Assembly: GCA_030679025.1 (NCBI GenBank)
Contig: JAUXTV010000097.1
Coordinates: 1-11,985, forward strand
Direction: 5' to 3'
Length of the DNA stretch: 11,985 nt
DNA from: Candidatus Woesearchaeota archaeon
GTDB lineage: Archaea > Nanobdellota > Nanobdellia > SCGC-AAA011-G17 > UBA489
Of this stretch, positions 1-5,657 are shown piece after piece; within the stretch, counting starts at the first letter, position 1, and every line of letters begins with the position of its first letter. The notes under the pieces were generated by a model. That model made no database searches, was not told the origin of the DNA, and worked only from the letters and a program-made list of their open reading frames with translations. The position numbers were made by a program, and so were the translations under genes.

Positions 1-207
1 TGCCCAGATATGCTTGCATTTTGACTTTCTCAACTCGTAGTCGGGGCAATTACATACAGCTCCTACGCCTCTGCTCTTAACAACGTAGTAGCCTTTACCA
101 GAAGAACTGGGAACGTTCCAGTCTCCTTGTTGTGTTTGGATGATGCGTGTTGTTTGTGCTAATTCTAGTCCTCGTATCTTTCTTTGGTCAGTGTGTTCTT
201 GTTGCAT
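1..207 (-). CDS. SWIM zinc-finger protein, N-terminal part (possible transposase)
   Basis: This is the first 69 codons of a leftward gene cut by the window edge. Residues 13-18 read RGLELA, followed by GDWNVPSSSGKGYY and then CNCPDYELRKSKCKHIWA. This is a full SWIM zinc finger (CxC, then CxH ten residues after the second Cys), normally a DNA- or protein-binding module. A 'GLELAQ...WxVPSxSGxGxY...CxCPDxExRxxxCKHI' arrangement is, from memory, typical of the N-terminus of some archaeal and bacterial DDE transposases, so the gene may belong to an insertion sequence. The catalytic part lies outside the window, so this is unproven. The ATG is supported by an AAAGGAG ribosome-binding site at 217-223 (9-nt spacer) and a TATA box near 259-270. 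SWIM finger: sure. Transposase: moderately likely. Confidence 0.75.
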   Translation of the reverse strand, partial: MQQEHTDQRKIRGLELAQTTRIIQTQQGDWNVPSSSGKGYYVVKSRGVGAVCNCPDYELRKSKCKHIWA

Positions 208-228
208 TCTGGTCAACTCCTTTGCTTG

Positions 229-254
229 TTAATAGTTATTAATAATCACTAATA
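229..254 (+). repeat. TTAATA array 1, helically phased, operator candidate
   Basis: TTAATA begins at 229 and 239 and CTAATA at 249, so hexamers repeat every 10 bp, placing them on one face of the helix. Bases 239-254 (TTAATAATCACTAATA) match the second array at 289-304 at 14 of 16 positions. The array covers the expected start site and leader of the leftward SWIM gene, a position suited to a repressor site. Confidence 0.6.
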
Positions 255-258
255 CTAA

Positions 259-271
259 CTTATATATAAAT
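259..271 (-). promoter_or_regulatory. TATA box for the SWIM gene
   Basis: The minus strand reads TTTATATATAAG here, about 58 nt upstream of the ATG at 207. A start site about 25 nt downstream would lie near 240 and give a leader of about 30 nt carrying the AAAGGAG site. The TTAATA array at 229-254 covers this predicted start site, and the second array at 279-304 lies just upstream. Confidence 0.55.
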
Positions 272-278
272 CCTTCTA

Positions 279-304
279 TTAATGATAGTTAATAATCGTT
301 AATA
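279..304 (+). repeat. TTAATA array 2, helically phased, operator candidate
   Basis: TTAATG at 279 and TTAATA at 289 and 299 are again 10 bp apart. The array starts exactly 50 bp after array 1 and matches it at 20 of 26 positions. Bases 289-304 (TTAATAATCGTTAATA) differ at one position from 1461-1476 in front of the RHH/HNH pair. The array sits between the divergent TATA boxes of the SWIM gene and the 389 gene. Confidence 0.65.
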
Positions 305-340
305 ACTATTAGAGATGGTTTAGGAAACCACAATAATTAG

Positions 341-384
341 GTTTAAATATAAGTTAAACTTATAAACAAGAAAGAGGCGGTGAT
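341..384 (+). promoter_or_regulatory. Promoter and ribosome-binding site of the 389-1109 pair
   Basis: TTTAAATAT at 342-350 is a TATA box about 40 nt before the ATG at 389. The predicted start site, near 371, would leave a leader of about 18 nt holding GAGGCGGTGAT, a long partial match to the archaeal anti-Shine-Dalgarno (GGAGGTGATC). A second TATA-like stretch, CTTATAAAC at about 359-367, would instead give a leaderless mRNA. The ribosome-binding site favours the first. Confidence 0.55.
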
Positions 385-388
385 ACCC

Positions 389-604
389 ATGGCTATAATT
401 GATGTAAAATATGTAAAAGCAAGTAATCTCAGCGCAGAAGAGAAGAAAGAACTAGGGATTACTGTGCCAGAAGGTTTAGTAGCCATACAGACGACAAATC
501 CAACCTTGAAAAGAACCGCCATAGTTGTTGATAACTACGTTGAACATCTTTTAAGTTTGGGGGATGAAAAGAGTGACATAGATGGCGATTCTGATAATCC
601 CTGA
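389..604 (+). CDS. Small acidic-tailed protein, possible antitoxin of an overlapping pair
   Basis: This encodes 71 residues and was not recognised as a known family. It begins MAIIDVKYVKASNLSAEEKK, contains GITVPEGLVAIQTTNPTLKR and a helix-like VVDNYVEHLLSL, and ends in an Asp/Ser-rich tail (DEKSDIDGDSDNP). The ATG at 389 is preferred over the in-frame GTG at 380 because the GTG lies inside the ribosome-binding site GAGGCGGTGAT at 374-384. Its 3' end overlaps the next gene by 23 nt in another frame, implying coupled translation. The layout (short gene first, overlapping a possible PIN-like gene, with an operator-like array upstream) is that of a type II antitoxin, which is an inference from arrangement. 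No DNA-binding fold is evident. Confidence 0.7.
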   Translation: MAIIDVKYVKASNLSAEEKKELGITVPEGLVAIQTTNPTLKRTAIVVDNYVEHLLSLGDEKSDIDGDSDNP

Positions 605-1109
605 TTTTAAAGTTTTTTTTGCTATTGTTAACAAAAATGCTTCTTATGATGGTGCTCTTGAAGCTCGAGAGGCTTACGAACTTCTTGTAAATCTTAAGGT
701 AGAAAATAAGGTAGAAATAATTTTAGCAAAACCAATTGAAGATAAAATAAGAAAACATATCAGCGACAAACAAGCCCCTCATTTCTATACCATGGTTGAA
801 AAAGATTATTCTACATCTGGTGTTGCTGGATACGATGCTGACAACTGCATCGCTGAAACTGCAAAGAATAATAGCTTTAGAGGTCATGTAATAATCTTAG
901 CCTTGGATCCTATCCAAAAAGAAGAAGTTATTAAAGGCAGTAGGAAAATAATCACTGTTAATCCAGCGAAGTTTATCACAGGACATAAAGTGGCAATGAC
1001 TCATTCTCAGGCTTTAGGATCAAAAACTGATCTAGGAGATGTGTTAAAATTCTTATTCTTCATAAGACCAGAGATTATTGACCAAGCCCATAATTCTAGA
1101 AAGAAATAA
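582..1109 (+). CDS. Possible divergent PIN-like protein, toxin candidate
   Basis: This encodes 175 residues. The N-terminus MAILIIPDFKVFFAIVNK resembles strand 1 of a PIN domain with Asp8. A helix with EAYELLVNL, the strand VEIILAKP and Glu53 follow, then Asp85/Asp87 in GYDADNCIAETA (the PIN D-x-x-I-x-x-x-A pattern), Asp109 in HVIILALD, and KIITVNPAKFI, which resembles the usual final strand '..vltPeeFl'. PIN domains are metal-dependent RNases and form VapC toxins. The usual DTN at strand 1 is absent (PDF here), so the assignment is tentative. About 40 C-terminal residues extend beyond the domain. The start overlaps the upstream gene by 23 nt, with AGAGTGA just before the ATG as a possible ribosome-binding site. 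The gene ends 5 nt before a convergent gene. Confidence 0.7.
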   Translation: MAILIIPDFKVFFAIVNKNASYDGALEAREAYELLVNLKVENKVEIILAKPIEDKIRKHISDKQAPHFYTMVEKDYSTSGVAGYDADNCIAETAKNNSFRGHVIILALDPIQKEEVIKGSRKIITVNPAKFITGHKVAMTHSQALGSKTDLGDVLKFLFFIRPEIIDQAHNSRKK

Positions 1110-1114
1110 TGAGT

Positions 1115-1345
1115 TTAGTGGACTATCGTGGAGTTGAAATATCCTGCCTCTTCCATCGTTTCATATAACTTAGCCAGATGCTCTGTTTTTCCTTGGGCTA
1201 TTAAGGAGAGGAATCGTGGAATCACTTCTTGTTCCTTAATCATTTCTTTGTTTTGTTCTTGGTGTTGCTGAGCTTTGCTCCACTCTTTGTGTCGCTCGGT
1301 CGCTCCCCCTTCATTGAATTGACTGCTACAGTTCGGGCATTGCAT
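1115..1345 (-). CDS. Small CPNC zinc-knuckle, helix-rich protein
   Basis: This encodes 76 residues and was not recognised. It starts MQCPNCSSQFNEGG, half of a zinc ribbon (one CxxC). A very hydrophilic Glu/Lys/Gln-rich helical stretch (about residues 20-45) follows, then a helix with LSLIAQGKTEHLAKLYETM. With only one CxxC, zinc binding would need other ligands or dimerisation. The frame stays open to an ATG at 1414 (99 residues), but the ATG at 1345 is better supported. A perfect GGAGGTG (1352-1358) lies 6 nt before it, and CTATAAAAAGG at 1384-1394 is a TATA box giving a leader of about 20 nt. The upstream ATG cannot be excluded, because the palindromic TATA at 1445-1458 is correctly placed for it. 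Confidence 0.6.
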   Translation of the reverse strand: MQCPNCSSQFNEGGATERHKEWSKAQQHQEQNKEMIKEQEVIPRFLSLIAQGKTEHLAKLYETMEEAGYFNSTIVH

Positions 1346-1383
1346 ATACTCCACCTCCATTTCTCTTACAGCGAATTGGAACG

Positions 1384-1394
1384 CCTTTTTATAG
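1384..1394 (-). promoter_or_regulatory. TATA box for the CPNC gene
   Basis: The minus strand reads CTATAAAAAGG, about 45 nt before the preferred ATG at 1345. The predicted start site near 1364 leaves a leader of about 20 nt containing GGAGGTG. Confidence 0.45.
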
Positions 1395-1444
1395 TTATAG
1401 CGACTCCAATTCATAGTTTATGAATACAGTTTAAAGTATAGAAG

Positions 1445-1458
1445 TATTTATATATAAC
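1445..1458 (+). promoter_or_regulatory. TATA box of the RHH/HNH pair, possibly bidirectional
   Basis: TATTTATATATAAC is centred about 27 nt before the ATG at 1478, so the RHH message would be leaderless. The core TTATATATAA is palindromic and could also serve the leftward gene from the alternative ATG at 1414. The operator-like element at 1460-1476 fills the space between this TATA box and the start codon, an ideal place to block initiation. Confidence 0.6.
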
Positions 1459-1459
1459 T

Positions 1460-1476
1460 ATTAACAATCGTTAATA
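1460..1476 (+). promoter_or_regulatory. Operator candidate shared with the 229-304 arrays
   Basis: TTAACAATCGTTAATA at 1461-1476 matches 289-304 at 15 of 16 positions. It reads as two TTAA(C/T)A units 10 bp apart and also as an inverted repeat, ATTAAC-AATC-GTTAAT at 1460-1475. It lies between the TATA box and the RHH start codon. The encoded RHH protein is the obvious candidate ligand. Confidence 0.6.
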
Positions 1477-1477
1477 T

Positions 1478-1612
1478 ATGGCAAAAAAGCTGATCCTTGA
1501 TTGTGAAGATGTCCTCTGGAATGAGGTGCTAAAATACAGGATCGATAAAGGCTTGAATAATAATAATGAAGCTGTGATCGACTTGATTAAGAAAGGGTTA
1601 AAAACCAGATGA
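1478..1612 (+). CDS. Ribbon-helix-helix (RHH) regulator / antitoxin-like protein
   Basis: This encodes 44 residues: a short strand KKLILDC, a first helix EDVLWNEVLKYRIDKGL, a turn NNNN, then a second helix EAVIDLIKKGLKTR. This is the CopG/Arc/MetJ-type ribbon-helix-helix layout ('strand - helix - G - turn - EA.. L I..GL') at the minimal size of the fold. RHH proteins dimerise, insert the strand pair into the DNA major groove, and often act as autoregulated antitoxins. The stop codon overlaps the ATG of the HNH gene (ATGA, 1609-1612), so the two are translationally coupled. TATA spacing suggests leaderless translation. The promoter carries a TTAACAATCGTTAATA element that this protein may bind (inference). 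Confidence 0.75.
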   Translation: MAKKLILDCEDVLWNEVLKYRIDKGLNNNNEAVIDLIKKGLKTR

Positions 1613-2034
1613 TCGGTATTTGTCTTTTCTGTTGCCAAAATAAAGAATTAACAAATCATCATATCATCGCACAAAGTTATAATGGGACAGATGATGCAGA
1701 AAACTTAATTAAAGATATTTGCCGTGAATGTCATGATAGATTAGAAAACAAAATGAATGAAGTTAGAGGACAAGTTGGTGCTGGAAGAACTCCACAACAA
1801 CTTACATTCACAATAGGTCAAACATCTGCTCAAATACTGACTGGTAGTATATTATTAGGAAATAATGCAACAGGGTTTATTGATGCTGGTTCTCCTATTT
1901 TTGGTATGAGATGTCATAATCAGATTATAGGAGAAAGATATCTAGAAGCTACAATTAGTGGTGGAAATGTTATTATGATGACTGGATCTCCATCAAACTC
2001 GTGGGTGATTTATGCTATTGCAAAACCAATATAA
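1609..2034 (+). CDS. HNH endonuclease-like protein, partner of the RHH protein
   Basis: This encodes 141 residues. Residues 5-42 form an HNH beta-beta-alpha-metal domain with structural zinc cysteines: C5-x2-C8, then NHHII (His17-His18), Asn32 in AENLI, and C38-x2-C41 followed by His42 (ICRECH). The HH, the N and the final H are all present, so it looks catalytically intact; the family cuts DNA (or RNA) using a divalent metal. Residues 60-141 are Gly/Ser/Thr-rich and probably beta-structured, and not recognised. The ATG overlaps the RHH stop by 4 nt. A nuclease behind a tiny RHH protein suggests a toxin-antitoxin or nuclease-with-repressor module. A diverged intron or homing endonuclease is less likely because no intron is visible. 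Confidence 0.8.
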   Translation: MIGICLFCCQNKELTNHHIIAQSYNGTDDAENLIKDICRECHDRLENKMNEVRGQVGAGRTPQQLTFTIGQTSAQILTGSILLGNNATGFIDAGSPIFGMRCHNQIIGERYLEATISGGNVIMMTGSPSNSWVIYAIAKPI

Positions 2035-2037
2035 CTC

Positions 2038-2095
2038 TGCCCGAAAACTACCTATCCTGCCTGAGAAGTCTTACTTTTTATGGACTTGTCGGGCA
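2038..2095 (+). other. Nested inverted repeat between the HNH gene and polB
   Basis: TGCCCGA (2038-2044) pairs with TCGGGCA (2089-2095). Inside it AAGTC (2066-2070) pairs with GACTT (2083-2087) around a loop containing CTTTTTA. The two 3' arms are separated by one base, so the stems could stack coaxially with a 21-nt bulge on the 5' side. It lies just after the HNH stop and upstream of the polB TATA box, so it would be the 3' end of the RHH/HNH transcript. It could be a 3' UTR structure, a small RNA or chance. Confidence 0.35.
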
Positions 2096-2117
2096 AAGCC
2101 TCTTCGAGCTAAAGAAA

Positions 2118-2127
2118 GCTTATAAAC
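2118..2127 (+). promoter_or_regulatory. TATA box of polB (leaderless)
   Basis: GCTTATAAAC is centred about 26 nt before the polB ATG, so transcription should start at or next to the A of the ATG. No ribosome-binding site is present, in keeping with leaderless translation. Confidence 0.65.
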
Positions 2128-2138
2128 TTTGTACAACC

Positions 2139-2148
2139 ATTTTTTTCT
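2139..2148 (+). terminator. T-rich tract, possible terminator of the RHH/HNH transcript
   Basis: An uninterrupted run of T residues directly precedes the polB ATG. Archaeal transcription often stops at such T-tracts without a hairpin. It would end read-through from the HNH gene while lying outside the leaderless polB message. Confidence 0.35.
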
Positions 2149-4470
2149 ATGAAAGGATTCATCGTCTATCTCTCTTCAGAAGTCAAAGATAACAAGCAGT
2201 ATGTCTATCTCTTTGGCCGTCTAGAAAACAGTGAAACTTTCTTGGCAATCAATCACTTCCGTCCTTATTTCTATATTAAAACAGCAGATCGTAAGAAAGC
2301 AGAGAAGATAGAAAGAGTAGAGTTCTCAGACACAGATTTCAAGAACTTCCAAGATGAGCCTATGACTAAAATCACTCTTGATCTGTCGAAAGACGTTCCT
2401 CTGGTTCGTGATCTTTTTGTTGATGCAGGCATTATCTGTTACGAAGCTGATATTCGTTATGTGAATCGTTTTCTTATTGACAAGGATCTCAAAGGTGCAA
2501 TAGACATTGAAGGAGACTTTGAAAGACCAGCAGAAGGAACCATCGATCGGATGTATCTAGAGCCTGCTTTAAAATCAGTACAGGAGTATTTTCCCAAGCT
2601 CAAGGTCTTGTCTATCGATATTGAAACTGATAAGCTTGCTGGAGATCTTTACGCTATTGGGTTATACACTCCAACTTTTCAGAAAGTACTGATCAAGAAA
2701 AAAGGAAATTTCAAGAATGCAGAAGCTATCCCTAATGAAGAAAGACTCTTAGAAAGATTTCAAGAGCTAGTAATGGAAATAGATCCTGATATTCTCACAG
2801 GCTGGAATTTTATTGACTTTGATCTCAAGTATTTGCAGGATCGTTTCAAGAAAAACAAGATAGAATTCCGTCTGGGTCGTATCAATAAGCCTTCTAAGTT
2901 GCGCATTAGTGATTCATTCTTCAAAGACTCATCAGCAGATGTTCCTGGAAGAATGGTGTTAGACGGTATCCACTTGCTCAAGATGTCCCATATAAAATTA
3001 GATGATTACAAGCTAGAGACTGCTTCTAAGATGTTTGTTGGCGAGGGAAAAATATTTTCTGGTCCCAATAGACATGATCAAATCGAAGTTGCATTTGATA
3101 AAGATCCACAACTCTTGATTGATTATAATTTGAAAGATGCAAAGTTAGCCTACGATGTCATAGAAAAATCAGACGCATTAAATCTCACTATTCGACGTTC
3201 TTTATTGACGCGCTTGCCTCTAGATCGAGTCCAAGGTTCTATAGCAGCTTTAGACTCAGTCTATTTGAAAGCCTTGCAGGAAATAAAAGTAGTTGCGCCT
3301 TCATCTGCAAATCTTGAGAGAGATGAACGCATCAAAGGCGGTTATGTTTTAGAACCACAGCCAGGGATTTATGATAATGTCATTGTCTTCGATTTTAAAA
3401 GTCTATATCCCTCCATCATGCGAACCTTCAACATTGATCCTTACAGATTTGTTCCTGCAAATAAAGCAAAAAACAAAAAAGATTTGATTGAAGCTCCCAA
3501 TGGTGCATGTTTTAAGAGAGAAGAGGGCGTTTTACCTCATTTAATTCAACAACTCTGGAAAGAGCGAGATGCTGCAAAAAAAAGAAAAGATAAGTTAGGT
3601 ACTTATGCGATTAAGATCATGATGAATAGCATTTTTGGAGTCATGGCAAACCCTACCTGCAGATTTTATTCTTTGGATATGGCAAATGCAATTACTTCTT
3701 TCGGTCGTTTCTTTATTCAGCAGGCTGCAAGCCAAGTGCAAGAGTGGGGACATAGTGTGATTTATGGAGATACAGATTCTCTGTTTATCAATCCACAAGA
3801 GAAAGACTATGAAAAAACAAAAAAGACAGGTGCAGACATACAAAACAAACTCAACAAATATTTTACAGAATATATCAAGAAAGAATACAAGCTCAAAAGT
3901 TTCTTAGAAGTGCAGTTTGAAAAAGTTTTCAAGAAATTCTTCCTACCCCATGTCCGTAAAAAAGAAGAGGGTGCGAAAAAGAGATATGCAGGTTTGGTAG
4001 AAGCAGATGGCAAAGAAGCAATTATCTACGTCGGTCTAGAGACTGTCAGAAGAGACTGGACAAATCTAGCAAAGAAGTTTCAGCAAGAATTATTAGATCG
4101 AGTCTTCCATGATAAAGAAATCGTGAATTTCATTCGTTCCTTTGTCCGTGATCTCAAGGAAGGAAAATACGATGATCTGTTAGTGTATCGAAAAGGGATT
4201 AGAAAATCAGTTGATGCCTATACCAAAACTACCCCTCCTCATATTAAGGCGGCAAGAAAAATAGGCAGAACAGCTACAGGCATTATAGAATATGTGCACA
4301 CTACTGACGGTCCTGAACCTCTAGAAGCACACACTAGTCCTATAGATTATGAACATTATATTGCCAAACAATTGCAGCCTATTGCAGATAGTATTTTAGT
4401 AGTTTTAGGGAAAAACTTCGAAGATCTTCTCAAAGAACACAAGCAATTCTCTTTAGACGCGTTCAAATAA
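2149..4470 (+). CDS. polB: Family B DNA polymerase with 3'-5' exonuclease
   Basis: This is a replicative or repair DNA polymerase of 773 residues, the normal length for archaeal PolB, with no intein. The N-terminal domain (about 1-145) includes FRPYFYIK. The exonuclease domain is intact: Exo I DIET (D157, E159), Exo II GWNFIDFD (N220, D225) and Exo III YNLKD (Y326, D330). The polymerase domain has motif A DFKSLYPSI (D415), motif B KIMMNSIFG (K489, N493, G497), motif C YGDTDS (D541, D543) and the KKRYAG element (K611, Y613). Both proofreading and synthesis should be active. The last residues, QFSLDAFK (766-773), fit a PCNA-interacting peptide QxxLxxF placed at the extreme C-terminus. TATA spacing indicates a leaderless mRNA. 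A 36-codon membrane-protein gene follows 30 nt downstream. Confidence 0.97.
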   Translation: MKGFIVYLSSEVKDNKQYVYLFGRLENSETFLAINHFRPYFYIKTADRKKAEKIERVEFSDTDFKNFQDEPMTKITLDLSKDVPLVRDLFVDAGIICYEADIRYVNRFLIDKDLKGAIDIEGDFERPAEGTIDRMYLEPALKSVQEYFPKLKVLSIDIETDKLAGDLYAIGLYTPTFQKVLIKKKGNFKNAEAIPNEERLLERFQELVMEIDPDILTGWNFIDFDLKYLQDRFKKNKIEFRLGRINKPSKLRISDSFFKDSSADVPGRMVLDGIHLLKMSHIKLDDYKLETASKMFVGEGKIFSGPNRHDQIEVAFDKDPQLLIDYNLKDAKLAYDVIEKSDALNLTIRRSLLTRLPLDRVQGSIAALDSVYLKALQEIKVVAPSSANLERDERIKGGYVLEPQPGIYDNVIVFDFKSLYPSIMRTFNIDPYRFVPANKAKNKKDLIEAPNGACFKREEGVLPHLIQQLWKERDAAKKRKDKLGTYAIKIMMNSIFGVMANPTCRFYSLDMANAITSFGRFFIQQAASQVQEWGHSVIYGDTDSLFINPQEKDYEKTKKTGADIQNKLNKYFTEYIKKEYKLKSFLEVQFEKVFKKFFLPHVRKKEEGAKKRYAGLVEADGKEAIIYVGLETVRRDWTNLAKKFQQELLDRVFHDKEIVNFIRSFVRDLKEGKYDDLLVYRKGIRKSVDAYTKTTPPHIKAARKIGRTATGIIEYVHTTDGPEPLEAHTSPIDYEHYIAKQLQPIADSILVVLGKNFEDLLKEHKQFSLDAFK

Positions 4471-4471
4471 C

Positions 4472-4480
4472 TTTAAATAC
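4472..4480 (+). promoter_or_regulatory. TATA box of the 36-aa membrane protein
   Basis: TTTAAATA lies right after the polB stop, centred about 24-25 nt before the ATG at 4501. This is the leaderless spacing seen for other genes here and supports the small ORF being a gene. Confidence 0.45.
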
Positions 4481-4500
4481 AGAAGAAGAAATAAAAAAGT

Positions 4501-4611
4501 ATGCTTAAATGGATTATTACTTTACTGGTTATTGTTATAGTTTTAGGACTCTATTTCTATACAGACATGACTAAAGCAGTTATTGATACTATTATTAATT
4601 TCTTTAAGTAA
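4501..4611 (+). CDS. 36-residue single-pass membrane protein
   Basis: The product starts MLKWIITLLVIVIVLGLYFY (one hydrophobic helix, residues about 4-20) and continues TDMTKAVIDTIINFFK, an amphipathic tail. It has no recognised family. Support comes from a TATA box at leaderless distance, a compact coding-like composition, and a stop that directly abuts the stop of the convergent gene at 4612, leaving no unused space. Short proteins of this style (a membrane helix followed by a 'TD.TK' stretch) are common in small archaeal genomes as far as I recall, but no function can be given. It might be co-transcribed with polB. Confidence 0.5.
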   Translation: MLKWIITLLVIVIVLGLYFYTDMTKAVIDTIINFFK

Positions 4612-5544
4612 TTAATTTGTGCTATTGGTGGAATTAAAGAAGTCTTCTTTATTGATCCATACACGGAAGAATGCCTCTTGGATACTCTCGGCATCTTCAT
4701 CAATAGTATTACAATCTTCATCTAAACAGAAGTAACAGCGAGCTTCATAAGTTGCGCGAATATCTCCAGTGCCTTCATAAGTGCCAGTTTCAACAGTACC
4801 TGGTACAACATCGGAGTTAATGCTTTTAGTTCCTTTAGGATCCATTTCAATCTTAAAACGATCAACGTCTGAATCTCTAATATCTATTGTGCCGTCGAAG
4901 TCAGTATCTATTTCGATATCTCTGTCAAGCTTGCACATAATAGGTTCAAGTTCTTTGTTGTTGAATTGGAGTGTGAAGTCTTCATAATATTTAGGACCAC
5001 TTTCTATATTCAAAACTAAAATTTCGTCATCAATCTTACCAAGTTTATCAAATTGTCCTTCTTCATCATCTCTTACAAATAAGCTAAAGAGAGGTCCATC
5101 AGATGTTTGTGAAGAAGACGAGGAAGTAGTTGTGTTATTAGTTGTAGTAGAGGTAGTTGTTGAGGAAGGCGTAGTAGGTTCATTTTCTTTAGGATCTATA
5201 GTTTTGCTGCCGCCCTCATCAGAAACAATATTGCGAATCTGTTCTTCGCCAAAACGAGGTATAAAATAAGTCACTGCAAGTAAGATAAGGATCAAAAAAA
5301 GCAAGAGAGTATTCCACATACCAGGTCCAGAAGAGGGAGCGCGATAATTATGTGCAGGTGTATGCTCATGAGTTTCAGGAGTTGCAATATGTTTAGGGTT
5401 TACACCATGTTCAGCATAGATTTTAGCGCGTTGTTCTTTCTTGAAACGTTCCTTATCGTGATCCACTACTTTTTCTTTGGCTTCAAGCATCTCTTTTTTT
5501 GCTTCGAGTTCGCGTTTTTGTCGTAAGTATTCTTCTATATCCAT
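4612..5544 (-). CDS. Single-pass membrane protein with coiled coil and outer domain
   Basis: This encodes 310 residues with no recognised family. Residues 1-45 are charged and heptad-like (EEYLRQKRELEAKKEMLEAK), a likely cytoplasmic coiled coil, followed by a His-rich stretch (47-66). One membrane helix lies at 77-96 (WNTLLLFLILILLAVTYFIP). A Ser/Thr/Asn low-complexity stalk spans 124-148 and contains N-glycosylation sequons. The outer domain (150-310) has four Cys (204, 270, 273, 278) and DTDFDGTIDIRDSDVD at 213-228, which resembles Ca-binding dockerin or thrombospondin-3 loops. It ends in two overlapping-style sequons, NSTNSTN. Orientation is inferred from the stalk and sequons. The ATG follows AAGGTGTT at about 5552-5558 and a TATA box (CTTTAAAAAGC) near 5582-5592. 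Confidence 0.8.
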   Translation of the reverse strand: MDIEEYLRQKRELEAKKEMLEAKEKVVDHDKERFKKEQRAKIYAEHGVNPKHIATPETHEHTPAHNYRAPSSGPGMWNTLLLFLILILLAVTYFIPRFGEEQIRNIVSDEGGSKTIDPKENEPTTPSSTTTSTTTNNTTTSSSSSQTSDGPLFSLFVRDDEEGQFDKLGKIDDEILVLNIESGPKYYEDFTLQFNNKELEPIMCKLDRDIEIDTDFDGTIDIRDSDVDRFKIEMDPKGTKSINSDVVPGTVETGTYEGTGDIRATYEARCYFCLDEDCNTIDEDAESIQEAFFRVWINKEDFFNSTNSTN

Positions 5545-5581
5545 GAGGCAACACCTTGAATGGGTCTGGAAGTATGCACTG

Positions 5582-5592
5582 CTTTTTAAAGC
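5582..5592 (-). promoter_or_regulatory. TATA box of the membrane-protein gene
   Basis: The minus strand reads GCTTTAAAAAGC here, about 42 nt before the ATG at 5544. This predicts a leader of about 15-20 nt that would hold AAGGTG as a weak ribosome-binding site. Confidence 0.5.
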
Positions 5593-5657
5593 TTTCTAAG
5601 ATGGAGAAAATAATTACGCTACCGGAGTAATAAAATCTATATGATGAAGAAGATGAA

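Noticed and set aside
229..311. Short regular repeats that might be a CRISPR array
   Set aside because: Units are 6 bp every 10 bp with no spacers of CRISPR length; they fit operator sites.
380..388. GTG start at 380 for the 389 gene
   Set aside because: It lies inside the ribosome-binding site GAGGCGGTGAT; ATG 389 is correctly spaced.
1229..1423. Plus-strand 64-codon hydrophobic ORF
   Set aside because: Antisense shadow of the CPNC gene, with no promoter or ribosome-binding site of its own.
2039..2094. tRNA gene suggested by 7-bp acceptor-like pairing GCCCGA/TCGGGC
   Set aside because: Only 56 nt, no T-arm GTTC, no anticodon arm of proper size and no D-arm.
2001..2192. Plus-strand 63-codon ORF bridging the HNH gene and polB
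   Set aside because: It overlaps both genes and the polB promoter and has no start signal.
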